A stretch of DNA of 64,000 nucleotides from Adineta vaga (taxonomy: Eukaryota > Rotifera). Both the position numbers and the translations under genes were made by a program. The notes beneath the pieces were generated by a model. It saw only the letters and a program-made list of their open reading frames with translations, did not search any database and was not told the origin of the DNA. Where the stretch lies: NCBI GenBank assembly GCA_021613535.1, contig CP075497.1, positions 6,200,001-6,264,000 on the forward strand, written 5' to 3'. This document shows, piece by piece, positions 25,429-37,091 of this stretch (position 1 is the first letter of the stretch; each line of letters opens with the position of its first letter).

Positions 25429-28400
25429 CATCTTGTGCTTCTTGTTTAAGTGCATTTAGAATACGTTTTTTCAATGCTGAATGAGATAAAACTGAATTTG
25501 TTAACGGTGATGGTTGCATACTATTTGACGGTGGATTATTATTGCACATATCTGTAGATGATGCTGGAGAACAATGACTAGTATTGAGATTTGAATAGGG
25601 TGATGTAACTGGTGTATTAATAATTGATGCTGTTGGATTAGGTACTAATAATAATAAAAAGAAAGAGAAAACATCAATTTATTCAATAGGAAATCAATTT
25701 CGAGATAATTTACCTCTATCCCCTGGTGAATGAAGGATATGTGGAGATGGTGAATGATATAAATGTGTTGCATATGGACTTGTCGATGGTGTATATCGCA
25801 TTGGTTCATCCATATTTGAATGATGTTGATTGAGAGAATCCGGACGTGGCATATAGAATTCTTTATTGAATATATCATTTGTATGACGTAGAATTTGTTG
25901 AAAAATATTTGGGGCTAAATTAGAAGGTGAATGAGAAGACACCGGGAATTGAGAAAAAGTCGATGGATGATGTTGATTAGATACTGATCGACAATAGGAA
26001 TAATGTTGAGGATGTTTAGATGATGGATAGTCATTGATCTAAATTAGAAGAATATTCTCTTTCGCTTATTGGAATGCTATTTATTATTTTTGTCGAAAGA
26101 TTCTTCTGTTTTCTAAGTTTTTTTTTGCTTTTTGAAAGATTGATAATTACCTGTCTATCATGATGATAATATTTTAATGTTTCATCAACGGATAAAGTTT
26201 TTCTTATTTTTTCATCATTACTTTGCATCGTTGGAACATTAGTAAACATTTGTGGATTTGGTAAATGATCAAATCGTAAAATTCCACCAGGAATATTCAA
26301 TGAATGATTTGTATTATTATTCATATTTATTCGATTATGAAAAGATTCTTCATTCATACGTATATCGTATCCATAATGATGATTATTATTTCTATCATAG
26401 ACATGCGATGGTAATGGAATTTGTTTTCGATTTTGTTTCGAAATATTCGATACAGGTTGGACACTCATGGGATTTTTAATTGCATGATATGCTAATGGAT
26501 TTGTTTGTGATTGAATAATAGATGATGAAATTGAACGTGTACGTGTTGCTAATGTTCGATCGTAAAAACGATGTTGTAATACATCTGAACATGGTGGTAA
26601 TGTTGGATACATGGATTGTTGATATGAACTATGATGAGTTAAATCAGATGATGGTGATATCATAATAAAATCGTCTTCTTCATTTTTTATTGGCATTGAA
26701 CGTTGAAGAATAGGTCGTTGATTGGAATCATTTGATGACGTAGGAGAATTAGGTCGTTTTCGTTTTGTTTGTCGACGTTCGTTCGATCCAGGAGGTGGTG
26801 TATGTTTCTTTTTTTGTACATTATCAGTTGTTGACGGTGATAATTGTTTCTAAAATAGAAGATATTGCAAATAAATTTGAAAAATAAGTGGAATTGTTAC
26901 TGTATTTACATCATTAAATCCACCATGTAAACGCATATGACCATTGAGTGCTGCACCATTTTTAAAACTCTTTTTACATATATGACATTCAACAGATTTT
27001 TCTTCATCAAATCTAAATAAATGAAGTAAAAAGAAACAATTTTTTTCTCTTCGAAATCAAATAACATACGTATAAGTTGGAACTAATTTTTGACCATTTG
27101 ATGATCGAATCTGTTGATTCATATGATATCCTTGATCATTATCAACCGATGATGATCGAGGTGAATTACTATCAATTGAATCAACAGAAAAATCACTACC
27201 TAATTCTTTCGTTTTCACATATGCTGTTTCCGGTAAGAAATTTCGATATTCATCATGTCCACCTTGATGAATAGCAGCAAGAATATTCTGATGTGCATTT
27301 TCAATATGTCGTTTCAATGAACGAGCATCACAATACGTTCGAACACTCTGGTACACGACATTTATGTGGTTTTTCTTCTTCATGTGTTAACATATGACCA
27401 TGTCTTAAATAAAAAATAAAAAAAAGTCAAGAAAATTTCGTCTAGTTAATTTTTGATATATTCCGTATGGTTAGTATTATTTACTTCATATGTCAATCTT
27501 TGTTTATATTAACTGACATATGTATATATGAGGTAAATATTGATGTATTCAAAGAAGAAATCAATGATTTCATACGACTGAACTATCAAAGATATCGAAA
27601 TAGAGAAAAAAAGTAATCAACTTACAGATGATCAAGTCGTTTGAAGCCTTTATTACATTTCACACATTTATGTCTACGATCTTGACAATGTGTTAATTTA
27701 TGTTTAGCCAGAGCACTTTTATTGGCAAATATCTAATTGATAGGAAAACATGACAGTTTCTTTGATTAGTTATGCGGTTAGAATTACTTTTGCACAATCT
27801 GGATGCGAACAATAATGACGATTTCCTTGCTGCTGCTGTTGTTGTTGTTGTTGTTGTTGTTGAGGTGATAATGAAGAGATATTCATCTGAGATTTATGAT
27901 TTGTAGAACTTAATGGTGATGGTTTTCGATCGATAGATAAAGGTGATGAGGAAGATAACCGAGTTTTATTTTCTAAAATAATAATGAGAAAATGAAATTA
28001 AGAAAATCGCTTTTTCAAGGTTATTTATTTACCTCTTGATGATTTTAAAATCTGACTAAAAGTTCTTGAGGATGTATTTTGACTATTACTATTAGTCGAA
28101 CTATGATTACTATTATCATCTTGACTTAAACCATTTGTTGACATTGTATTTACGCGTTCATCTGTATTGATAAGACGTGAATTTGTTATTTTATCTTGAT
28201 TATCTTCTTTATTTTCATTATTTAGACGATGTTTCAAATCTGGTTGTTCAAGTACATTTGTATCAAATGTAAAAAATGATGTTCTTGCCGTTGCTGATTT
28301 TGGTATTTGTACACTTGAAGCTGTTGTTAATTCAAAACCTGCACTATGAATTGGACTAAATGTTTTTTGAAAAGAATTTCCCACAGCTAATTGATTATCT

Positions 28401-29694
28401 GGATGATCATTCGATGCAAGTGGATTGGGCGGAGTTGTTAAAATATGGGATGTACCTCGAAGATATAAATGTGGCGATGGAGATACTGTACTAGCTCGCG
28501 ATTCAGTTAAAGGCGTTGTTGATGTAGTTTTATTTTCATCGACGGATTTATTTTGTTGATCATCAAGTAAATCATGAGCACTTGAATCAACATCAGCTAG
28601 AAAAATCGAAAAGATAACCGTGAAATATTTGTTTTTTTAATTATTTGATTTGTAAGTTCTATGAGTGGAGAAAAAACGGCGACTGTATGTTTTTTCTTCT
28701 TTTTACAATAATAAATAAATAGAAAGGTGAAGGACAGATTGTGAAAAATAAAAACGAAAATATCAAAAGAAGGATGACAAAACCGTATATGCGTAAATAT
28801 ATCTATGCATGGGTAGTTTCAAATGAATGATTTCTGTCTAGGATATATCAATAATGATGATGAAATATATATAGATGTAGGTTTAGTGACCCTAGATAAA
28901 TGAATTAAATTAAAATGAAATAAAGATACCAGATATCTGGATTTTCTCGTAATGTAAACTCTCTGAACTAATAAATAAATCATTAGTCTAAATAGTTTTT
29001 ATCTCTTGGTTATAAAATAAATAACTATAGAATGATCATTAACAGATGGTAAATTATCCTGACTTTTTGTTGTACATACCAACAAGAGCATCAATTGAAG
29101 CTGATGGATCTTCATCATCATCGATAGGCATTGATGTAACAACATTTCCTCCTTCATTGATTCGTTTAACCATTAATGGACTAAGAACTGGATTAGACCA
29201 TGGTTGTTGTTGTTCTTGGAGTTGTACGGCAAGTAGACGATTATTATGTGTTGGTGTGGAAGGTTGACTAGTATTGGCTGTTGATGATGATACAGCATTT
29301 GTACGATGATTTAATGGTGAAAGATGACCATTACTTGTAACATTAGCCTTGAAATAGGCAAACAAATAGGAAAAGAGAAAGTTTTTTTACCTCTCTTAAG
29401 TTTTGAAAGCATAATTATATTTACCTGTAAAGTTAACTGATTGTATGCTGGTGGTGTAGAATTGTTTGTTGTGCCATGATTTTGTGTAGCTGGTGGAAAA
29501 TGGAAATAATGATGATAGTGATTTGATGATGCTTGCAATGGAAATGTATGAGGTGTATGTTGATGTTGATGTTGAGAAAATGGGTCAATTAGATTTTGTT
29601 GCTGTTGCTGTTGATGATGATGAGTTTGCTGTTGATATTGATGCAAATGGTGTTGTTGCTGTTGATGATGAGGAGAAGATAACTGAACATGCGG

Positions 29695-29761
<67 letters not shown>

Positions 29762-30081
29762 GGTTGATAGTGAAATGTTGCGGTATGTGGATGTGGTGAT
29801 AAAATCAAAGACGATTGTTGGATATGATGTGAATGATGATGTTGATGATGATGATTTGTATTGTTTGCTTGTTTTAAATGACATATTGGCGCGGAATAGA
29901 TTCCGGGATCATTAGATTGTTGTGTATTGTTAACATCAAATACAGATAGATCAATATTACTTGGTCGACTCGGTCGACGAAGTGTTGATATCGGTGGATA
30001 ATGATATTGTTCGATATTATTTGCTGTTGTTGACGAAGATGATGATATTGTTGTTGATTTTTGACCAGTTGTTGAATGCAT
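23686..30081 (-). CDS. C2H2 zinc-finger / ELM2-SANT regulator (ZNF541/TRERF1-like), one frameshift
   Basis: 14 exons: 30081-29425, 29347-29080, 28596-28033, 27972-27788, 27732-27626, 27403-27070, 27012-26910, 26849-26151, 26038-25714, 25644-24742, 24592-24246, 24182-23982, 23921-23844, 23793-23686; about 1625 codons. The N-terminus is His/Gln-rich with a long polyQ. Four C2H2 fingers follow: YCSHPDCAKIF..., KCVKCNKGFKRLDHL..., CRVPEC/YCDARSLKRH..., CHICKKSFKNGAALNGH. Then a low-complexity Ser/Pro/Gln region, an ELM2 domain (INVGEKYQAMIPKL, then LELVYMLLHEY-like helices), a SANT domain (WTQEELDAFTKAMETSEKNF), and a fifth finger split by the last intron. ELM2-SANT pairs recruit HDAC1/2, so a nuclear corepressor is likely. 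Finger 3 is broken by a frameshift at 27331-27342; both flanking frames are otherwise phase-consistent. Extra 5' non-coding exons may exist (a donor-like site is seen near 30835). Confidence 0.85.
29692..29761 (-). repeat. CAA/CAG tract encoding about 22 glutamines
   Basis: On the coding (-) strand about ten CAG codons are followed by about twelve CAA codons, inside exon 1 of the ELM2-SANT gene. Smaller Q tracts of the same gene are at 25400-25430 and 27829-27862. Confidence 0.9.
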
Positions 30082-30085
30082 GGTA

Positions 30086-30107
30086 ATATATATATATATA
30101 TATATAT
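30086..30107. repeat. (TA)n repeat beside the start codon of the ELM2-SANT gene
   Basis: About 22 bp of TA dinucleotides immediately 5' of the chosen ATG (30081), so it falls in the 5' untranslated region or an upstream intron. Confidence 0.85.
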
Positions 30108-33100
30108 CGAAATGGATAGAATCCAATGAAAAAATGGACTAGAAAATCACTGTTCGACGATGCATGTGAATAAAAAATACAACAACAAACAAAAACAAAC
30201 AAAAAAATAAACAAAATCTGAAAAGAAAAAAGTTAAATTCTTTGAAAGATGCTATAAATACCAAAACAAATGAATCATTCTTTCTTATTTTTCCTTTTCC
30301 ATCTACTTCTTTTTTCTCCTCTCTTTCTCGTTCGTTCGCTCACTCTTTCTTCTTACTACATGTATATTGGTTTCCGTTTAGTCTTATTCTTCTGCTTTTG
30401 TGTACCTGCAAAAGAACTAACAGAATAAAAGAAATCTATGTGAGTGTCTGTGTGCCTATGCGTGTATTTGTTAAAGAAACGTAGGTGGGGAAGCTCGGCT
30501 AAAAAAAATAACAAACGTCTGATTAAAGAAGGAACATATACACATATACATGCATGATAACAACGAAATATTGTTTTATTACTATTACTAACGAAATACA
30601 CATATGCTTGTTCATCAAATCGTATAGAAAACGACAATATCAAATAACTGAAAGATAATATTATTTAAAAGAGAGGAGAATGTATTTATTATTTAAATAA
30701 AATAAAAGATCTTATAAATCTTTCAGTTAAACAATAACTCATGTCAAGTACGATCACGAAACGAGTCAATCAGTTAAATAAATAAAAAGAAAGTCGTTAG
30801 TTTTTTTAAATAAATAAAATAATTCTTTCACTTACCAATCAAACGATATCTATCTAGAGATTTAAATTAAAACGATTCAAAACACTCAGGTATAATCCAG
30901 ATTTCGATTTATTTCGATTTTTCATTTTAAAACTTGAACATTAACATGAAGATATAGGTGTCGCTTGTTGAAAAATATCTTGCAACTAATTTTTACACGA
31001 TCAATAAATAAATTACATTAGAGATCTTATTATTTCTCATTGATCTCTTTCAATAATTTCACTCCAGATGGCGGTAAATGATACTTATATGAAGTACAAT
31101 TAAGTAAACGTACGGCTAAAACAAGAAATCCTTCAACCTGACAAACACATCACATCTCTTATCAATTAACAAATGTAATTTCATTTATAAAATTAACTAC
31201 TTCAAATAAATATATTAACAACGAATCGAACGGTTTTAAGACTAATTAGATGACGATGTTTCTCATGAAAATAACTCTAACTACAGATATATCTTTATTG
31301 TTCCAAAATTATAAAAATAGAATAAATGAGCGGAAGGATACCATACTTTTTTCTTCGAACTGAAAAAAAAAGGAAATATAATTCAGATTTTTGTCATTTG
31401 TTTTGACCATATAATCGATTAGATTCATTGGATTGAATAGATGAGAATATAAATAAAGAATCATACTCACATAATATTGTTAGGTTAGTTTTAATCGACT
31501 AATCAATAAATATATAGAAAGAAAAAATGAGAGGAAAACAAAAGCTCATTCTTCTTCATTCTCATTTGTCTCATCCTTCAACAACACGACTCTACTATTC
31601 TTTTGTTGCTACGAGTTCGCGTCATCTTAGTCGTCTTGTCTTCTCGATTCTTTTCTACTATTTTCTCTTTTTTTTCTTTCTTTTTCTCCGCTTTTTTTTC
31701 TCCTCCTTCTTTTTTCTTTTATACTACACTCTATAATACCAAGCGAAATTGACGGCAATAACAACAGAGCGCCAGAACTCCGCGCCAACAAAATACCGAA
31801 GTAATGATGACAAAAAAATAGCAAAGAAAAATTGTCAACTGACGATGGAATAGTAGAGAATGCAGTAGTCTTATTGTCAGATATAGAAGAAATATAGAAC
31901 AAGAATGAGCTTCTGTTAGTTTCTCATGTAATGAATGTTTAGCACTCAGGTTCTAAATGATTTCACGTGGTTCGGAATTAGCCTGTAACATGCATATTTG
32001 CGTAGGCGACAAGCCATGCAGGTGAATGAGAAAATGTGTTACCACATGAGAATGTTTTCAAAATATTTCGATGAAAATAGAAAGAAATAAAACTGAATCA
32101 ACACATGTAATAAAATCTTACGTATAAACGAGCGAATATTTTCATTCATTTTTTTCTCTATAAATATAACGAACGAATATTACGAAGATAAACTTATAAA
32201 TATATATCGACAAATATTGAATGATACAATTATTCATAGTTACTTTAAGACAAATAAGAAAGATAACCACGACAGAAAAAAAACTAAATTGAATCAGTAT
32301 CGAAAACAGTTTATGTCATGAAACCTGACAAATACTTGGTTTTTTTTCTTTCTTTTTCTTTTATATCATCTTTTATTTTTAAACCAGTGAAGTCATCACT
32401 GACAAAAACACGTTTTTTCGTAAACTCATCAATATCAGATCTTTAATATAAAAATGAGTGAGAAGAAATCCATTCTGACTTAATAAAATACTATTTATAT
32501 TAATTAAAATCTAGTAGAGGATTAAAACAAGGATTTTGATTAAATATTCAAAAAACAAACGGAAAAGAATGAGGTTACTCTTCACGTCATGTCAAAAAGA
32601 AAAACTATATTACACCAATTTTTCACTTGATTAGTTATGTAAACGAAGTATTTCCCACATGTTTTGTATCGTCAATATATAGATCAGTTTGTTTGCTTCT
32701 TGACATAAACCTAATTTAAAAATCTAATCGTAATATGTCTTATGTTATTTAAAAATTAATAAAAAAGACTAATATATTTCATATTTTGCTGTTGATTCTC
32801 ATTCATATGACTATCGGAAATAATTCGAAGAGAATGTATTGGTTTAGAACTGTTACATTGATTGACAAAACGATCCATCGAGAAAAATCATGTTTACATA
32901 TTGTCAACATTTTTTTTCTAACTAATAGTATGATTTTTTTTAGCATATAATCATTATAAAAATTTTGTTTTTGTCGTTTGAAATAGCATGTTACGGAAAG
33001 AAAGTAATATAAAACGTTCAGTATTTTATTACACTTAATAATATATTGAACTATGAATCATAGATTTCATTCGTTTAGAAGTACTTTCTTCATTTCAATA

Positions 33101-34069
33101 TTGCACTTGAAAAAACTAACTTTTTTCTTGTTCTTAATTGAAAAAAAAAACTAGTACTTTCCGTTCTGTTATTCATGAATATAAACAGTTGACAACAATA
33201 TTCTATCAGTACATGGACATCTGTGTATTGAAAAGAGAATTAATCATAAAAACAAATCGACGAAATATCTGAATAAGTAAAGAGAGAAACTGTTTTTTGT
33301 TTCTACAAAAGATTTGAACAATAATCAAATATGGATAATAACTAACTTTAGGTGATAAAAGATAACAACTGATAGACGTCAATTGCTGTCGGTTAAAATG
33401 ATGAATTGACTTGAAAAACATCATAGAAATATTTGACCGAAATCTACGAAGTAAATAATAAGAGATGTGTTCTTGTATTAATTGCACTGAAATTATTTTT
33501 CCAAGAACACTTATCCAACTCTTAACAATAATAAGAAAAATACGACCACTGAACATTCATATATCAACTTCCCACAATAGCATATGTAGTTAAAATAGAA
33601 AACTTCTTATCATTTCGATTAATTCAATAAAGATTGATTATATCTCACATGACAATCAGTAAATATAATCTTTCATCTATTTTTTAAGATGAAATACTCA
33701 AGTGAGTCAAGTAAGTTATTATTTATAGTACCTTTGTCTTAATTAAAAAAGATATTTCAGATTGACTAAACCATTTCGTCATCTTTATTTTTATCTTCTT
33801 TGTAAAGAAAAACGAAACGAGAGATACACACAAGAAAAACTACCTTAACCATCAATACTTGTCTATATTTGGCTTCGACTGTTCAATCTAAATAACTTAA
33901 AAAACAACACATTTCTTTCTTCTATACATTTACAATATCTTAATAAGAGATTAAGAGTTTCTGAAAAGAAAAAGCAAAAGAAACATAAAATAAGATCATC
34001 AATGTCAAAATACAAAAGAGAAAAACGAAAATGACAAGTTGGATTATCAAACAGAAACATAATCAAGAT
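30108..34069. other. 4 kb gene-poor region
   Basis: AT-rich with poly-A/T runs, pyrimidine-rich ORFs (for example 31527-31736) and no recognisable gene, except the isolated coding-like exon at 31030-31137. It probably holds the promoter and 5' exons of the ELM2-SANT gene and the 3' flank of atlastin. Confidence 0.45.
31030..31137 (-). CDS. Orphan terminal coding exon, protein unknown
   Basis: On the minus strand, after a TTTGTCAG acceptor, 35 codons read VEGFLVLAVRLLNCTSYKYH and LPPSGVKLLKEINEK to a TAA stop. The composition and ordered helix-like pattern look like real protein, unlike the surrounding low-complexity ORFs. I could not find the preceding exon between 31138 and 34069. It may be the last exon of a gene with a long intron, or a relic of a lost gene. 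No family recognised. Confidence 0.45.
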   Translation of the reverse strand, partial: VEGFLVLAVRLLNCTSYKYHLPPSGVKLLKEINEK

Positions 34070-36296
34070 CTACTCGATTTTCGTATTTCCAATAACAGAT
34101 CTCATTGCCGAACGTAAACAATGTGAATAAACAGGTTGAAAACCCTATTTAAATAAAAGAACAATCTTTAAATAATTTCACATCTATCTTCAATACTTAC
34201 GTTATTCCATAAAACATCAGCAAAATAGTCAATATATTCTCCAATTTCTGAATATTCTCCTGAATATTTTGTATATAACCATAAACATAAGAGAACAAAA
34301 CAGACCCAAAATGCGAACATAAATATAAAATTGATTGCTCCAAGCCATATTATATCAAGTATACCAGCAATGAGATAACATAATATCATTGATGATATAA
34401 ATGTTGTTGGTGTACGACTGAATGCAAAGACATTTTTTGAATCATTATGTTTTTTAAAATTAACTAAAAAGAGAAAGAAGAAGAAGAGGATAATTTGTAT
34501 TCTAATCAATCAAATGTATAATTCATTTACCATAGAGTTCAGTAATTTCATTATCTAAATCTTGTTGATAATTTTGTGACATTTGTTCACCACCCATTTT
34601 TCGAGCACAACGAAATTTATCAATTGATTGACGACGAACTTCTTGATGGAGAACATCTAATTGATTTGGATGAATATATGGTCGATCACCACCACAATGC
34701 TTTAGAAAATAAGAATAAAAATAAATTATCGAAATGTATGTTTCGTTTTTTTTTAAATTTTATTTACTTGTTCCATTGCACGAATATAAAATTCTTTAGA
34801 AATAGCTTTAGCAGCTAAATTATTTGCTTCTGATGTTGCCTAAAATGATAAATAAAAACAAAACAACATTACTTAGCCATTGTTTATCGAATAAAACGTG
34901 ATGAAATGTTCTTCATTGATATCTACGTACTTCAAGCATGGCTTTTGGAGATGGTAATTCTCCGGAAGCAAATACTGTACAATAGCTCTAGAAAGAAGAA
35001 ATACGAAAAGGATTTGTATAGAATTATCGAATATTAACTTACTCGAAAATATTCAAATAATTGTGTAGATGTAACAAATTCTCCGTTAATTTCTTTCATA
35101 AAATTGACGCTATCCGATCGGAAAAGTTCAGGTACAAAAGCTTGTAATTGTTTTTTAAAATCTTTTTCAATATCTAAATTACGAAAGAAAGAGTTTATAA
35201 AGAATTTTAATTGATATGAAAGTTAGACCTTCTAGTCTTCCATCGAATTCACGTCGATTAGTTACTTTAAGACCAGGATGTGGCATTAAGAAACAATTTA
35301 CTTTACGAAAACATTGTCGTAAACGAGAACGAACAAGTTCGAGATCACGATGTTGATTTGGTCGAATCTAATGGACAAAACTGAATCGATTAAATTCATT
35401 CGATTATTCTCTAGTTTACTTGTAAACGATCTGTTAGAATTGTTTCTCCACCTTCAAAACCATAAGATGTTTCATATTCGAATTGCCAATCACGTACAAG
35501 AAATGTTAATTGCTAGAAAACAAAAATAAATAATCGTACAATCTTTCTTCGATCTTATTTTCAAACCTGAAATGGTGATGTATGATATGCATCCAATGCT
35601 AAAACTCCATATTCAGCGAAAAATGATAGATGTTGTAAATTATCTTCTTGTAAATTATGCATTATATTATAAACAGTGACACTACTAACAAGTAATGTTA
35701 GTGCAAAGATGAATGCATTCTCAAATACAGTTGAATTTGAATCAAATGTTCCCTGAGTATCCATAAGAAAAACTGCAATCTACGAATGAAATAAAATAAG
35801 AAAAAATAATGAAATGTTTGCTTTGATTTGAATTAAAATGTATCTTACTTCTTCACCATTTGATAATGACATTAGAAATGGTTCACTCCACATGAGCATT
35901 CCAGTTGTATACCAGCGCCACCACGCCAATCGAAACCTTTCAAGGGTTCATTTTCTTTTCCTATCCAATCTTTATGATCCTAAACAGCAAATCTTATTGT
36001 CCTGTTTTCTTTTTAATATTCATAATTCTATTTACTTTTGCTCTTAAATAACGAAGAAAAAAATCAAGCATAAACGATTTTCCTTTACGAAAATCTCCTG
36101 CAATTGAAACAAGTGAAATCTAAGACGTAAATAAGAAAAAAAGAAGCATATAGAAGACGAAGATCGATTTTACTTTTTTCCCTTGAGCTCGTTTATGATA
36201 TAAAATTTCTTTTAATTTCTTTTCATCAAGTACAAATTTGTGATCTTCAGTAATAGATACAATTTGCACGGGGCCTGCTGTTGATGATTGTTCCAT
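34070..36296 (-). CDS. ATL: Atlastin-type dynamin-like GTPase, one frameshift
   Basis: ER membrane GTPase that fuses ER tubules. 12 exons: 36296-36174, 36119-36036, 35979-35849, 35779-35567, 35512-35420, 35367-35229, 35173-35043, 34987-34931, 34839-34768, 34699-34531, 34463-34201, 34144-34070; about 516 codons (human 558). P-loop GDFRKGKS at residues 49-56, G3 as MDTQGTF, the RD motif of G4 in FLVRDW, a three-helix middle domain ([14 protein letters not shown]), two adjacent hydrophobic hairpin segments in exon 11, and a short C-terminal helix region. In exon 3 the frame changes after [10 protein letters not shown] (35906-35916); the correct downstream frame is [12 protein letters not shown], and the 0-frame stops soon after. 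The spacing fits loss of 1 or 4 nt in the switch region. All other junctions keep phase. Confidence 0.9.
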
Positions 36297-37091
36297 GAGA
36301 AAAATAAATTTATTTTAAACCTGCTAAATAATAAACAAAAGAACGAAGGTTTAGTTGGATCGACGAATGCTTAGCGTCTTATTTCTATATACTAGTAAAG
36401 CGAGAGCAAGCGAGGGAGAGAGAGAGAATGGAATAAGAGAATATATTACGTCGCCATTGCAGAAATTTGGACGAACACAAAAAGAGATATGTTGGAAGAG
36501 AGGGCGCTGGATAACAGTCTTATGGAAAAACTATCATATGATAAACATAAACTATTACCATCGGATTGATCTACCAAATAGTATGTTATTTAAACAAAAC
36601 AAGAATATCTTTTGCGTTTATCTTTATCTACCTGAATAGATACGATAACATCAAGTCACTTTTATTACATATTGAGAAGGCTTTTAGCAATAAAAGAAAT
36701 CCATTAGAATAGTGATAAAAATACATAATATTTAGTAAGACTTCTCGATTAATTCTATATACATTATAATGTTTAATCTTATTGTTAACGTGAATGAATA
36801 ACTATCATTTGAAAGGAATCTTTGATTTAATTCAAAAAGAAAGTCAATAATACATGATAATGATTGAATCAATCATGTAAACGTTCATTTATTGAATTCG
36901 TCAGGTGAACTTCAGTTGCAAAAAGTTTGTCTTATAGTTTCAAAATTTATTTTATGTTGAAATATCCAATTATAAACGTTTTGTCATCATAAGAAAGGTT
37001 TATACATAGCAACAGAACTGTATTTTATTTACAGAACAGACATTGATTATTGAAAAGTAAACGTTCGTTTAGACAAAAAAAAGAAATCCAC
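36297..37091. other. Divergent promoter region between atlastin and the ANKRD42-like gene
   Basis: About 0.8 kb with a GA-rich patch at 36398-36430. The ORF at 36355-36639 shows no family resemblance. Confidence 0.45.

Noticed and set aside
29493-29915. Long ORFs on the plus strand and in other minus frames over the polyQ region
   Set aside because: They are repeat shadows of the CAA/CAG tract (runs of Val/Ala or Thr/Ala). The Gln frame has the splice sites and start of the regulator gene.
30356-31902. Short ORFs in the 30-32 kb region as genes
   Set aside because: Composition is low-complexity (Phe/Ser/Leu or Lys/Arg runs) with no splice logic or family resemblance.
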